Positions 1 to 8,025 of a DNA stretch of 16,040 nucleotides are shown here, in pieces (position 1 is the first letter of the stretch; every line of letters begins with the position of its first letter). Under the pieces are notes generated by a model. The model worked only from the letters and a program-made list of their open reading frames with translations, was not told where the DNA came from and made no database searches. The position numbers were made by a program, and so were the translations under genes. Origin of the DNA: Crocinitomicaceae bacterium (GTDB taxonomy: Bacteria > Bacteroidota > Bacteroidia > Flavobacteriales_D > Sanyastnellaceae); the NCBI GenBank assembly GCA_020848015.1, contig JADLBA010000234.1:1-16040 (forward strand), read 5' to 3'.

Positions 1-284
1 AAAATCTGGCACTTGCTGATGAAATAATCAGCCACTACCACCGGTGCAAACATATCCTGTGAATGAAGCTCTTTTTTCAGTTGTGAAAACCGCTCAGAAA
101 GAAAGCTGAGTTCTAATGGAAATGCATAACGGTCTTTATTTTCATAAAACTTGGGAAGAAAAGTATTTTCTGCGAATTCTTCGAGTATCAGTCGGGATGA
201 CCAACGGCTCGCAAGGCGGGTGGCAAGGCTTGTTTTTCCTGCACCGATATTTCCTTCTATAACAATGTAGTGGTAAGGGATCAT
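1..284 (-). CDS. Deoxynucleoside kinase (partial; 3' end beyond the left edge)
   Basis: The visible 94 residues start MIPYHYIVIEGNIGAGKTSL, giving a P-loop (GNIGAGKT, residues 10-17) right after the first beta strand. A segment follows with EEFAEN, FLPKFYENKDRYAF and LELSFLSERF, typical of the dNK/dGK/dCK family that phosphorylates deoxynucleosides for salvage. The ADYFISKCQIF segment near the edge also fits the family. The C-terminal half, with the lid and substrate-specificity residues, is outside the window, so the preferred nucleoside cannot be told. The start codon overlaps the folK stop in an ATGA arrangement (281-284), so the two are probably translationally coupled in one message. Family assignment is strong; substrate is open. 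Confidence 0.9.
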   Translation of the reverse strand, partial: MIPYHYIVIEGNIGAGKTSLATRLASRWSSRLILEEFAENTFLPKFYENKDRYAFPLELSFLSERFSQLKKELHSQDMFAPVVVADYFISKCQI

Positions 285-769
285 TTTTTTCTCACCTCAT
301 TTTTATCCTCACATTCATTGAGCAATTGCTGCATCGTTTTTTTTATAACAGGGTGGATCATTTCAGGGGCAAGTTCAGCCATCGGCTCCAGCACAAACCT
401 TCTCAAATGAAGGCGGGGGTGAGGTACCTGTATTTTTTCTCCATCAATAATTTCATCGTCGTAAAACAAAATATCCACATCCATTTCACGATCGAGGTAT
501 TTTGAAGGGCTGCGCTCTCTGCCAAAAAAAACCTCCAGTTCCGCAATTTCGGAAATCAGTTCTTTCGGACTCAGCTTAGTTGAAATCTTCAGTACTTGGT
601 TTAAAAACTCGGGGGAATTTTCCATTCCCCAGGCAGAGGATTCGTAAATTGAAGACTTCCCGGTAATATCGCCCATATTAAATGTAATAAAGAGAGAAGC
701 CTCTTCGATATTCGCCTCTCTTTCACCAAGATTAGCTCCCAAACATAGAAAAACAGAGTGAATAGTCAT
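281..769 (-). CDS. folK: 2-amino-4-hydroxy-6-hydroxymethyldihydropteridine diphosphokinase (HPPK)
   Basis: FolK transfers pyrophosphate from ATP to 6-hydroxymethyl-7,8-dihydropterin in folate synthesis. The protein opens MTIHSVFLCLGANLGERE, with the conserved LGxNLG motif near the N terminus. It carries the HPPK signature REMDVDILFYDD, whose acidic residues bind Mg2+, and then the typical PHPRLHLRRFVLEPMAELAP block. At 162 residues it has normal single-domain HPPK length. The open frame extends 12 codons upstream to 805, but that extension is hydrophobic and unlike the family, so I start at 769, where the first beta strand begins. Its stop overlaps the start of the deoxynucleoside kinase by 4 nt. 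It is divergent from sppA across about 260 bp. Confidence 0.93.
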   Translation of the reverse strand: MTIHSVFLCLGANLGEREANIEEASLFITFNMGDITGKSSIYESSAWGMENSPEFLNQVLKISTKLSPKELISEIAELEVFFGRERSPSKYLDREMDVDILFYDDEIIDGEKIQVPHPRLHLRRFVLEPMAELAPEMIHPVIKKTMQQLLNECEDKNEVRKK

Positions 770-1030
770 TAACAGCGAAAGTACAACTACGATAGATTGA
801 ACCAAGCATAGAAAAAAAAACAGGTTATAGAAACGCCGTTAATGACAATCGAAATTTGAAAAAGACCATACAATGATCACCTCCTGTTAAAAAGGCTGTT
901 GAGAGAAAGTCACAAAATAACACCCTGAAAAAAATCCATTGATTGAGCATCATTGCCGCTGGTGTATTACCGGTGGGATAGAAAGCCTGATCTCTCCTAC
1001 ATTTACTTGGTAAAATCAAAAAAGTTTGTC

Positions 1031-2839
1031 ATGAATTTCTTCAAAACCATGCTTGCTTCCATGCTGGGAGCTTTTCTGGCACTGGGACTTTTGTTCCTCC
1101 TATTCGTTTTCATCATCATCGCAGCTATAAGTAGTGCAGGAAGTGAAAAAAGCGTAGTAATCAAGGAGAACTCCGTTCTGCATATCAAGTTGAACGATCC
1201 CATTGTTGAAAGAGCCAATGATAAGAATTTCAATTTCTCATTGGGAAATTTTGATTCCAAGCAACGTATCGGACTCAATCAGTTCATCAAAGATCTGGAA
1301 GCTGCGCAGGAAGATGACAAGATCAAAGGTATTTTCCTTGAGGTGGGTTCAGTAGTAGGGGCTCCCAGTTCAATGCACGATCTACACAATGCAATTGTAA
1401 AATTCAAGAATACGGGAAAATGGGTAATTGCATTCAGCGAGGGTTATTCCCAAGGAGGATATTATATCGCCAGTGCCGCAAACGAAGTTTACCTGTATCC
1501 GACCGGTGAAATTGACTGGCGGGGTATCAATGCCGAAATCATGTTTTATAAAAAATTACTCGACAAGTTAGAGATTGAGGCACAGGTGGTACGTGGGCCA
1601 AATAATAAATTTAAAAGTGCCGTTGAGCCATTTATCTATGATCACATGTCAGACGAAAACAGGGCACAGGTGAAAACCTTTATAGATGATATCTGGATGA
1701 CAATGTTAGAAGGTATCGCCGAACAAAGAGGGCTTGATGTAGCAGCTTTGAATTCGGCAGCAGACTCCCTTGATTTTTTAAGTGCGGGAAAAGCTCTGGA
1801 GGCAAGGGTGGTAGATGGCCTGATGTACCGTGATGAAGTAGTAACGCAGATACGGTCAAAATTGGGAATTGTTGAAGACACCACTGCAACAAAAGGCACA
1901 GATAACGAAAAAGATGAACTTCCATTCGTTAGTCTGGCCGACTATCACTCTGGTAAAAAAAGAGATAAAGTGGACTTTGAAAAAGGAAAAATTGCGGTAG
2001 TTTATGCTGTTGGAGCGATCGAAAGCGGTGAGGGTGATGACGAGACAATTGGGAGCGATCGCATTGCCGCTGCGCTGAAAAAAGCACGTGAAGACGAAAA
2101 AGTAAAAGCCATAGTTCTTCGCGTCAATTCCCCCGGCGGGAGTGCGCTCGCTTCGGATGTGATATGGCGTGAAACACAGCTTATCAAACAAAAAGGAAAA
2201 CCGTTCGTCGTTTCAATGGGCGATTATGCCGCTTCGGGCGGGTACTATATTTCCTGCGGAGCCGATAAGATTTATGCGAACCGCAATACTATTACCGGCT
2301 CTATCGGTGTTTTTGGGATTTTACCCAATATGCAGAAATTCCTTGACAATAAGTTAGGCCTGACGTTTGACCGTTTTGAAACCAATCCTCACGCCGATAT
2401 TTTTAGTGCTTCAAAGCCATTAGATAAAAAAGAAATGCAAGCCATGCAAAGCCTTGTAGCAGACATCTATGATGATTTCACCCGCAAGGTTGCCGATGGA
2501 CGTAAAAAAACACAGGCAGAAGTAGATAGTATTGGACAAGGCCGTGTATGGAGTGGTGAGGATGCAAAAAACATCGGGCTGGTGGATGAGATCGGCGATC
2601 TTAACGCGGCTGTTGCTGCTGCAGCAAGTATGGCGGGTATAGAAGATTACAGAGTCAGTGAATTGCCGGAACTGATTGACCCATTAAAAAAGATGATCGA
2701 GCAAGTAACCGGGCAGAAACAATCTTCCCTTGTGAAAGAATGGCTCGGTGATAATTTCAATGCTTACAATGACCTCATGTATCTTACAAGAATGAAAGGG
2801 CCTCAGGCAAGGCTACCGTTTTTTATCCAGATAAAATAA
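1031..2839 (+). CDS. sppA: Signal peptide peptidase SppA, 67K type
   Basis: SppA is a membrane-anchored serine protease that degrades cleaved signal peptides with a Ser/Lys dyad. The 602-residue protein has one N-terminal membrane anchor (about residues 11-33) and two tandem ClpP-like S49 domains, as in the E. coli 67K form. The lysine base lies in NKFKSAVEPF (K195). The nucleophile lies in MGDYAASGGYYIS (S402). An NSPGGSA oxyanion-type motif is near 366-372. Both catalytic residues are present, so the enzyme should be active. The frame is open from 953, but the upstream residues lack the hydrophobic anchor pattern; MNFFKTMLASMLGAF at 1031 is the natural start. The RNA methyltransferase gene follows after about 115 bp on the same strand. 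Confidence 0.95.
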   Translation: MNFFKTMLASMLGAFLALGLLFLLFVFIIIAAISSAGSEKSVVIKENSVLHIKLNDPIVERANDKNFNFSLGNFDSKQRIGLNQFIKDLEAAQEDDKIKGIFLEVGSVVGAPSSMHDLHNAIVKFKNTGKWVIAFSEGYSQGGYYIASAANEVYLYPTGEIDWRGINAEIMFYKKLLDKLEIEAQVVRGPNNKFKSAVEPFIYDHMSDENRAQVKTFIDDIWMTMLEGIAEQRGLDVAALNSAADSLDFLSAGKALEARVVDGLMYRDEVVTQIRSKLGIVEDTTATKGTDNEKDELPFVSLADYHSGKKRDKVDFEKGKIAVVYAVGAIESGEGDDETIGSDRIAAALKKAREDEKVKAIVLRVNSPGGSALASDVIWRETQLIKQKGKPFVVSMGDYAASGGYYISCGADKIYANRNTITGSIGVFGILPNMQKFLDNKLGLTFDRFETNPHADIFSASKPLDKKEMQAMQSLVADIYDDFTRKVADGRKKTQAEVDSIGQGRVWSGEDAKNIGLVDEIGDLNAAVAAAASMAGIEDYRVSELPELIDPLKKMIEQVTGQKQSSLVKEWLGDNFNAYNDLMYLTRMKGPQARLPFFIQIK

Positions 2840-2954
2840 TCTTTCATGTAATTCAAATTTTGGATGCAGCGACATCATTGTTCATGTATCCAAAAAATTT
2901 ACAATGATTTATCAATCCATTGCCGCAATAAGCAAAAGAAAATTGCATCTTTAG

Positions 2955-3485
2955 ATGAACCGGAAACTGTCAATGAAACAATTGGGGCGTCTTTCGTCAG
3001 AAGATTTTCGTGCAGCAAAAAAGTTACCGGTAGTGATTCTGCTTGAAAACATTCGAAGCGGTCTCAACGTCGGGAGCATTTTCAGAAGTGCAGATGCCTT
3101 TCGTGCAGCGAGGATTATTTGCTGCGGCTTCACTCCTTCTCCTCCTCACCGCGAAATACTGAAAACAGCTCTAGGAGCCACTGAGAGTGTAGAATGGGCG
3201 TATTCTGAAAACATCCTCCTCTCCATAGAAGAACTCAGGCAGAATGGCTTTTCAATTGTTGCTGCTGAGCAAACCTCCGCAAGTATCCCACTACATCTTT
3301 TTGAATGGAACAACCGGCAGGTTGCGGTAATTTTTGGCAATGAAGTGACGGGAGTTTCAGAAACAACTATCAGCCGATGCGATCAAACGGTAGAAATCTC
3401 GCAGTACGGAACGAAACACTCTCTGAATGTCGCTGTCAGTGCGGGGATTGTACTCTTCGAGCTGAGCCGCAGGTATAACCTGTAA
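2955..3485 (+). CDS. SpoU/TrmH-family RNA 2'-O-methyltransferase
   Basis: This 176-residue protein carries all three SpoU (SPOUT) motifs: NIRSGLNVGSIFRSADAF (residues 32-49, motif 1 with the catalytic-type Asn and Arg), VAVIFGNEVTGVSE (123-136, motif 2) and ISQYGTKHSLNVAVSAGIVL (148-167, motif 3, the trefoil knot that binds S-adenosylmethionine). It should 2'-O-methylate a ribose in tRNA or rRNA. It is a minimal form without the N-terminal RNA-binding extension of RlmB, and the exact target cannot be read from sequence. I start at 2955 because MNRKLSMKQLGRLS resembles the N terminus of Bacteroidota homologues; an ATG at 2973 is possible. It is convergent with folE, 42 bp away. Confidence 0.9.
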   Translation: MNRKLSMKQLGRLSSEDFRAAKKLPVVILLENIRSGLNVGSIFRSADAFRAARIICCGFTPSPPHREILKTALGATESVEWAYSENILLSIEELRQNGFSIVAAEQTSASIPLHLFEWNNRQVAVIFGNEVTGVSETTISRCDQTVEISQYGTKHSLNVAVSAGIVLFELSRRYNL

Positions 3486-3527
3486 AAATTTTTTGAAAGA
3501 TGAAAATCTCTTCTATGGAATGCGTGA

Positions 3528-4121
3528 TCAGTGGAGAGGTGAGCCAATCAGATGAATAAACTCTTTCCTTGTTTTATCATTTTCCATAAATTCTCCGCTG
3601 AATGCACTGGTAGTAGTTACCGAGTTTTGTTTGCTCACACCCCTCATCTGCATACACAGGTGATGACACTCCATCACAACAGCCACTCCATGAGGTTTCA
3701 GGGTTTCGTCAATACAATCCCTAATCTCAATAGTAAGTCGCTCCTGCACCTGCAATCGCCGGGCAAATACGTCCACCACCCTCGGTAGCTTACTCAATCC
3801 CACGATCTTTCCATTGGGGATATAGGCAATGTGTGCTTTTCCAAAAAAAGGTAACAAGTGATGCTCGCATAAGCTGTAAACTTCAATGTCTTTAACCAGC
3901 ACCATTTCATTGTAACTCTCTTCAAATATGGCACTTCTGAGTACTTCCTCTGCATTTTGCTGATATCCCTGCGTAAGATAATCATAGGCTCTTGCAACCC
4001 TTTCCGGTGTTTTCAGCAAACCTTGCCGGGAGGTATCCTCCCCAATATTTTTCAGGATAACATTGATCGCTTCGGCGATATTTTCCTGTGAACCGGTAAG
4101 CGGGGTTTCTTTTTCAGTCAT
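3528..4121 (-). CDS. folE: GTP cyclohydrolase I, type IA (FolE)
   Basis: FolE converts GTP to 7,8-dihydroneopterin triphosphate, the first step of folate and biopterin synthesis. In the 197-residue form chosen here, the Zn ligands are Cys85 and His88 (SLCEHHLLPFFG) and Cys156 (ECHHLCMQMRGV). Their 71-residue spacing equals that of E. coli C110/H113/C181. DTSRQGLLKTPERVARAY and the QVQERLT segment are also family hallmarks. The frame can start at 4151, overlapping the upstream PTPS gene by 23 nt. The start at 4121, 7 nt after that gene's stop, gives an N terminus (MTEKETPLTG) more like the family. It is the last gene of the minus-strand cluster. The adjacent PTPS-family enzyme uses its product. 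Confidence 0.95.
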   Translation of the reverse strand: MTEKETPLTGSQENIAEAINVILKNIGEDTSRQGLLKTPERVARAYDYLTQGYQQNAEEVLRSAIFEESYNEMVLVKDIEVYSLCEHHLLPFFGKAHIAYIPNGKIVGLSKLPRVVDVFARRLQVQERLTIEIRDCIDETLKPHGVAVVMECHHLCMQMRGVSKQNSVTTTSAFSGEFMENDKTRKEFIHLIGSPLH

Positions 4122-4128
4122 AAAAAAA

Positions 4129-4554
4129 TTATTCTTCTCCAAAATATTCAACCATGTTGTTCTCTGTCTCCCATAGTTTCACACAATGCAGTGCACAACC
4201 TTTGGAAGCAATGGTATCGGCCAGCTGGTTCCAGATTGCAATCGCTATATTTTCAGTTGAAGTCATCACTCCACTCATAAAATCCACATCGAGATTCAGG
4301 TTTTTATGATCGAGTTGGGAGATCACTTTTTTTTCGATTAAATCGCTCAGGTACTTAAGATCAATGCAAAAACCTGTATCCGGCAGGGGAAAACCTTTCA
4401 CAGTAATAAAAAGATCATAATTATGTCCATGCCAGTTAGGGTTTGCGCATTTACCAAACGTTTCAAAATTTTTCGCATCGTCCCATACGGGATTAAAAAG
4501 CCGGTGAGCAGCGCTGAATCTTTCCCGCCGGGTAACATAAACAAGTCTTGGCAT
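4129..4554 (-). CDS. 6-pyruvoyltetrahydropterin synthase / QueD family enzyme
   Basis: This T-fold enzyme acts on 7,8-dihydroneopterin triphosphate. In its 141 residues the Zn-binding histidines are H17 (FSAAHRL), H42 and H44 (NWHGHNY). The catalytic Cys is C36, and the other triad residues are D82/H83 (LDHKNLN) and E129 (WETENN). C36 is followed by five residues before HGH (GKCANPNWHGHNY). That spacing is typical of the biopterin-type synthase, whereas QueD, which makes 6-carboxytetrahydropterin for queuosine, has Cys-x3-His-x-His. Automatic pipelines would probably name it queD; I withhold a symbol because the motif argues otherwise. It sits 7 nt upstream of folE, so the two are probably co-translated. 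No queC, queE or queF gene is in the window. Confidence 0.88.
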   Translation of the reverse strand: MPRLVYVTRRERFSAAHRLFNPVWDDAKNFETFGKCANPNWHGHNYDLFITVKGFPLPDTGFCIDLKYLSDLIEKKVISQLDHKNLNLDVDFMSGVMTSTENIAIAIWNQLADTIASKGCALHCVKLWETENNMVEYFGEE

Positions 4555-4624
4555 GGCACTTTTTTGAACAGGCTAATATAGTAACAGCCGGACAGGCTAT
4601 TGGTTCAGGGCAATGATTTCCGGT

Positions 4625-5593
4625 TCAATACACCCTGTAGTCTGCCGTGAGGTAATTGGTAACATAATCAGCGATTCCCTCTTCGAGGGAAATGAACGGG
4701 TGGGTGAAACCGATCGCTTTGAGTTTGGCCATATTTGCTTGGGTAAAATACTGATATTTGTCGCGTATATCTTGAGGGGTGTCAATAAAACTGATTTTCT
4801 CCGGTTTGTTCATCGCCTTAAAAGTTGCTTTTGTAAGATCGAGAAAAGTTCTCGCTTTGCCACTACCAAGATTATATATACCGGGATTTTTCCTGTGGTG
4901 CATCAGGAATACGCATACTTCTGTTACATCTTTTACATAAACAAAATCTCGCATTTGCCCGCCATCAATAAAATCCTCGCGATGGGAGCGAAACAATTTC
5001 ATTTCCCCTGATTTGGAAATCTGGTTGAACGCATGAAAAATGACAGAAGCCATCCTGCCTTTGTGGTACTCATTGGGGCCAAAAACATTGAAAAACTTAA
5101 GCCCTGCCCAAAAGAAAGGAGATTTTTCTTGGCCTAGTACCCACTTGTCAAATTCATTCTTTGAGTCGCCGTAAGGATTCAGCGGATGAAGTGAAGGAAT
5201 GATTGCGTGATCATCATTGTATCCGAATTCACCTGCTCCATACGTTGCCGCAGAGGAGGCATAGACTAATGGCAGCGCCACTTCCGTACAAATATTCCAT
5301 ATTTCCTTTGAGTAATTCAAATTGAGTTCGTCAAATACCGAGCGATCGAACTCGGTAGTATCTGTTCTTGCACCAAGATGAAATACAAACTGAACCTGAT
5401 CTTCATTATCCCTAATCCACTGAGGAAGGTCACGGCGATCCACCAGTTTCAGAAATCGTTTCCCTGAGTAGTTTTTTGTTTTCTCACTTTTTGAAAAATC
5501 ATCCGAAAGAACGAGGTCATTAAACCCTTCGTTGTTCAACCTGGCAGCAAGGCAGGAGGCAATAAAACCCGCTGCTCCTGTAATTATTATCAT
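4625..5593 (-). CDS. hldD: ADP-L-glycero-D-manno-heptose 6-epimerase (HldD/RfaD)
   Basis: HldD epimerises ADP-D-glycero-D-manno-heptose at C6, the last step in making the heptose donor for lipopolysaccharide core. The 322-residue protein is an extended SDR. It has an N-terminal NADP-binding TGAAGFIAS loop (residues 5-13), a Ser/Thr catalytic region YASSAATYG (111-119), the Y141xxxK145 pair (NPYGDSKNEFD), and NEYHKGRMAS, whose K178 corresponds to the second catalytic base of the E. coli enzyme. GGQMRDFVYVKDV near 211 is characteristic of this epimerase rather than of UDP-glucose 4-epimerases. The frame is open to 5626, but the Rossmann fold starts at MIIITGAAG, so I use 5593. It lies 42 bp after the Ppx gene and 70 bp before the PTPS gene on the same strand. 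Confidence 0.92.
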   Translation of the reverse strand: MIIITGAAGFIASCLAARLNNEGFNDLVLSDDFSKSEKTKNYSGKRFLKLVDRRDLPQWIRDNEDQVQFVFHLGARTDTTEFDRSVFDELNLNYSKEIWNICTEVALPLVYASSAATYGAGEFGYNDDHAIIPSLHPLNPYGDSKNEFDKWVLGQEKSPFFWAGLKFFNVFGPNEYHKGRMASVIFHAFNQISKSGEMKLFRSHREDFIDGGQMRDFVYVKDVTEVCVFLMHHRKNPGIYNLGSGKARTFLDLTKATFKAMNKPEKISFIDTPQDIRDKYQYFTQANMAKLKAIGFTHPFISLEEGIADYVTNYLTADYRVY

Positions 5594-5635
5594 AACATGA
5601 ATTATTGAAAAACGAAGGTAAGGCAATGGTCTGAA

Positions 5636-6619
5636 TTACTCATCGAGATAATCTTCAGGCTTTTCCTCCTCGAACTTTGGTTCACGTAATTCTAAGGTCC
5701 CGATCAGGGTCTGGACAGCACCTTCTTTCAGGGAGTAGGCAGAATGTACAAAAGATTTAATAGAACTTATTTCCAAAACATACTTGATGAGGTAACTCGC
5801 CAGCGGCATATATTCCGCTCTGATAGCGGGAATAGACGGGTGTTTCAACCGCTCCTCAAAGGTAGATCCCATCAGCCATGAATGAATTACGGGAAAAGAC
5901 GACAACGGTATATCATTGCTCGGAGAGGGTGATCGGGTGGTTTCGTCGCTTGGTGCGTAATGTCTGTACAAGGCAAACATGGTATCGAAGGAACCAGATG
6001 AACCGATGAGCCGGGGACAAGGAAATTCCTCCAGTTTCATTTTAAGTTCTCCCAGTTCATTGTCGAGAATACTTCTCAACTCTTGTATTTCCGAATGATT
6101 GATCCTGTCGGAAGGTTTCACCATATCATAAAGCCTGCTAACGCCAAGCAAGAAGCTTTTCTTCCAGAAAATTGTTGTGCTGTTTGCAATAATAAATTCA
6201 GTGCTTCCGCCACCAATATCCATGATCAGTGAGGGGGCATCACCTAGGTCCAGGGTTTGGCGAATACCCTTATAGATCAGTTCCGCTTCTTCATTTCCAT
6301 CAATCAGTTTTATTTCAATTCCGAATTTCTCCTTCACAAGGTTCACAAACTCTTGTCCATTCGATGCTTCTCTTATGGCAGAGGTGGCAAATGCAAATAC
6401 TTTATAAACTTGGTAATTGTCAAGATTATGCCCGTGGCAATAAATGGCATCCAGACCTCTGATAAAACGCGCAGGCAAAATCTGCCTTTTTTCAAATCCG
6501 CCGGCACCCAGTTTGACGGGAATTTTATTTTCAAAAACCGCACTCCAACTGTCTTTAGTGGTATCAGCCACTAAAAGATTAAATGTATTGGTACCACAAT
6601 CAATGATCGCAATGCGCAT
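5636..6619 (-). CDS. Exopolyphosphatase / guanosine pentaphosphatase (Ppx/GppA) family
   Basis: This cytoplasmic phosphatase belongs to the ASKHA fold. The 327 residues show phosphate-1 IDCGTNTFNLLV (6-17), FAFATSAIREASNG (75-88), NEEAELIYKG (109-118, with the catalytic-type Glu) and phosphate-2 IMDIGGGSTEFI (132-143), then a LIGSSGSFDTM adenosine-type motif. The protein stops after the two ASKHA subdomains and lacks the C-terminal HD-like domain of E. coli Ppx (about 510 residues). This short form is common and is often annotated simply as exopolyphosphatase. Whether it prefers polyphosphate or pppGpp cannot be told. The C terminus is acidic (EEEKPEDYLDE). It lies between the ABC permease gene (53 bp upstream) and hldD. 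Confidence 0.9.
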   Translation of the reverse strand: MRIAIIDCGTNTFNLLVADTTKDSWSAVFENKIPVKLGAGGFEKRQILPARFIRGLDAIYCHGHNLDNYQVYKVFAFATSAIREASNGQEFVNLVKEKFGIEIKLIDGNEEAELIYKGIRQTLDLGDAPSLIMDIGGGSTEFIIANSTTIFWKKSFLLGVSRLYDMVKPSDRINHSEIQELRSILDNELGELKMKLEEFPCPRLIGSSGSFDTMFALYRHYAPSDETTRSPSPSNDIPLSSFPVIHSWLMGSTFEERLKHPSIPAIRAEYMPLASYLIKYVLEISSIKSFVHSAYSLKEGAVQTLIGTLELREPKFEEEKPEDYLDE

Positions 6620-6672
6620 GGGGTAAATTTAAAAAAAGTTCCCTAATAACAGTGTGAACTGCGCAGAAACAA

Positions 6673-8025
6673 TTACCCTTTGTACCACATCCATTTCCAG
6701 AGTTCCGGGTAGGTTGCCTTTTTTCCGTACATAAGAATGCCGATACGGTAAATTCTTCCTGCCACCCAAATAAAAAAAACAAAGGCTAAAACTAACATCA
6801 ACATTGAAAGCAGTGTAAGCCCTATTTGAGTACCAATACTTGCCTTTACCATCATTGTGATGGGGGATGTGAGCGGAAAAACAGCAAAAAAGTTTCCCGC
6901 AGCACTTTCCGGGTTGGTGATCATCATGGCGGAAACGATGTAGCCAAATATCAAAGGGAGTGTGATGGGCATCATGAATTGCTGGGTATCCGCATCACTG
7001 TCCACTGCTGCGCCAATGGCAGCAAACATGGATCCATAGAGCATATAGCCACCGATAAAATAAAAGACAAAAAGGAAGATCATCAGTGGCCAGTTGATTT
7101 CAAAGAACCAATTGATTGCCTCATTATTCATTAAATCTTTCATTGATTCTGCCTGACCAACACCGACAGAAATCACCTGGGCATTTTCAATGACCGCCGC
7201 GCCCCCTGCAACTTTTGATTGAAAGAAAAGCATCCCAACTACCGCTACGGCGGCAGAAAGAGCAATCCACATTAGAAACTGTGTTAATCCAACCATGCCT
7301 ATTCCGATCACTTTTCCCATCATCAACTGAAAAGGCTTCACGGAAGAAACAATTACCTCTACAATTCGATTTGTTTTTTCCTCAATCACTCCTCTCATCA
7401 CCTGTACGCCATAGAGGAAAATGAACATATAGATCAGGATGGCAAAACCAAAACCAATCACCGCCTTGGCCTGCGTCATATCCTTTTCTCCCATTTTATC
7501 CACGTTCTTCTCCACGAATGAAACATTGATTCTCGCTCTTTTGTATGTTTCATAATCCAGCTTCAGGTTATCTGTAACACGAAATCGTTCGAGAGACTCT
7601 TGCAGGTCGGAGCGGATTTCTGATCGAATATCATCCGCAGGGAATTTTTTAAAGATAAAATTACATTGTCCGTTATTGATTGACTGATCGTCCAATTCAA
7701 TCATAACATTGTATAAACCCTTCTTAAATTCCTCAATACTCTGTACTTCTTTGGTAAAAGCATAGCGCAGGTGATCGGAATTTTTGTTGAAACGCTCTGG
7801 AAACCGGGGCACGAGATGATGTCCGTTTTCAGAATATTCTGTAATCAATCCGTTTGGATCAGCGATCAGCACATCGTATTCTGTGGCATCATTGAGAGTA
7901 AGGGCAATCGCACCAAACATCAGCCCTGCAAATAAGAGTGGGCCGAGAAAGGTCATCACGATAAATGATTTCTTGCGGACGCGGGACAGGTATTCCCGTT
8001 TAATAATGAGCCAGATTTTATTCAT
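6673..8025 (-). CDS. ABC-2 type transporter permease (NatB-like)
   Basis: This is the membrane subunit of an ABC exporter. In the 450-residue form, a basic cytoplasmic N terminus (IIKREYLSRVRKKSF) leads to a first membrane helix at about 22-43. A soluble extracytoplasmic region of roughly 150 residues follows, then about five or six helices clustered in the C-terminal half, including GFGFAILIYMFIFLYGVQVM and a final helix before RIYRIGILMYGKKATYPELW. This is the layout of ABC-2/NatB sodium-efflux-like permeases, but the substrate is unknown. The start at 8025 overlaps the end of the ATPase reading frame by 8 nt, so translation of the two is probably coupled. An in-frame start at 8076 would overlap further and adds a non-family leader. 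The permease frame is intact although its ATPase gene is interrupted. Confidence 0.88.
   Translation of the reverse strand: MNKIWLIIKREYLSRVRKKSFIVMTFLGPLLFAGLMFGAIALTLNDATEYDVLIADPNGLITEYSENGHHLVPRFPERFNKNSDHLRYAFTKEVQSIEEFKKGLYNVMIELDDQSINNGQCNFIFKKFPADDIRSEIRSDLQESLERFRVTDNLKLDYETYKRARINVSFVEKNVDKMGEKDMTQAKAVIGFGFAILIYMFIFLYGVQVMRGVIEEKTNRIVEVIVSSVKPFQLMMGKVIGIGMVGLTQFLMWIALSAAVAVVGMLFFQSKVAGGAAVIENAQVISVGVGQAESMKDLMNNEAINWFFEINWPLMIFLFVFYFIGGYMLYGSMFAAIGAAVDSDADTQQFMMPITLPLIFGYIVSAMMITNPESAAGNFFAVFPLTSPITMMVKASIGTQIGLTLLSMLMLVLAFVFFIWVAGRIYRIGILMYGKKATYPELWKWMWYKG

Noticed and set aside
825..1019. 64-codon minus-strand frame in the folK-sppA gap
   Set aside because: It has no domain, no supporting start context, and low-complexity hydrophobic content. 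It is not convincing as a gene.
1856..2191. 111-codon minus-strand open frame inside sppA
   Set aside because: It overlaps a conserved sppA domain, has no family resemblance, and is best explained as a shadow of the coding strand.
2858..2895. Inverted repeat TTTTGGAT...ATCCAAAA after sppA
   Set aside because: The stem is only 8 bp with a 22-nt loop and no T-run in the right place, so it is too weak to call a terminator.
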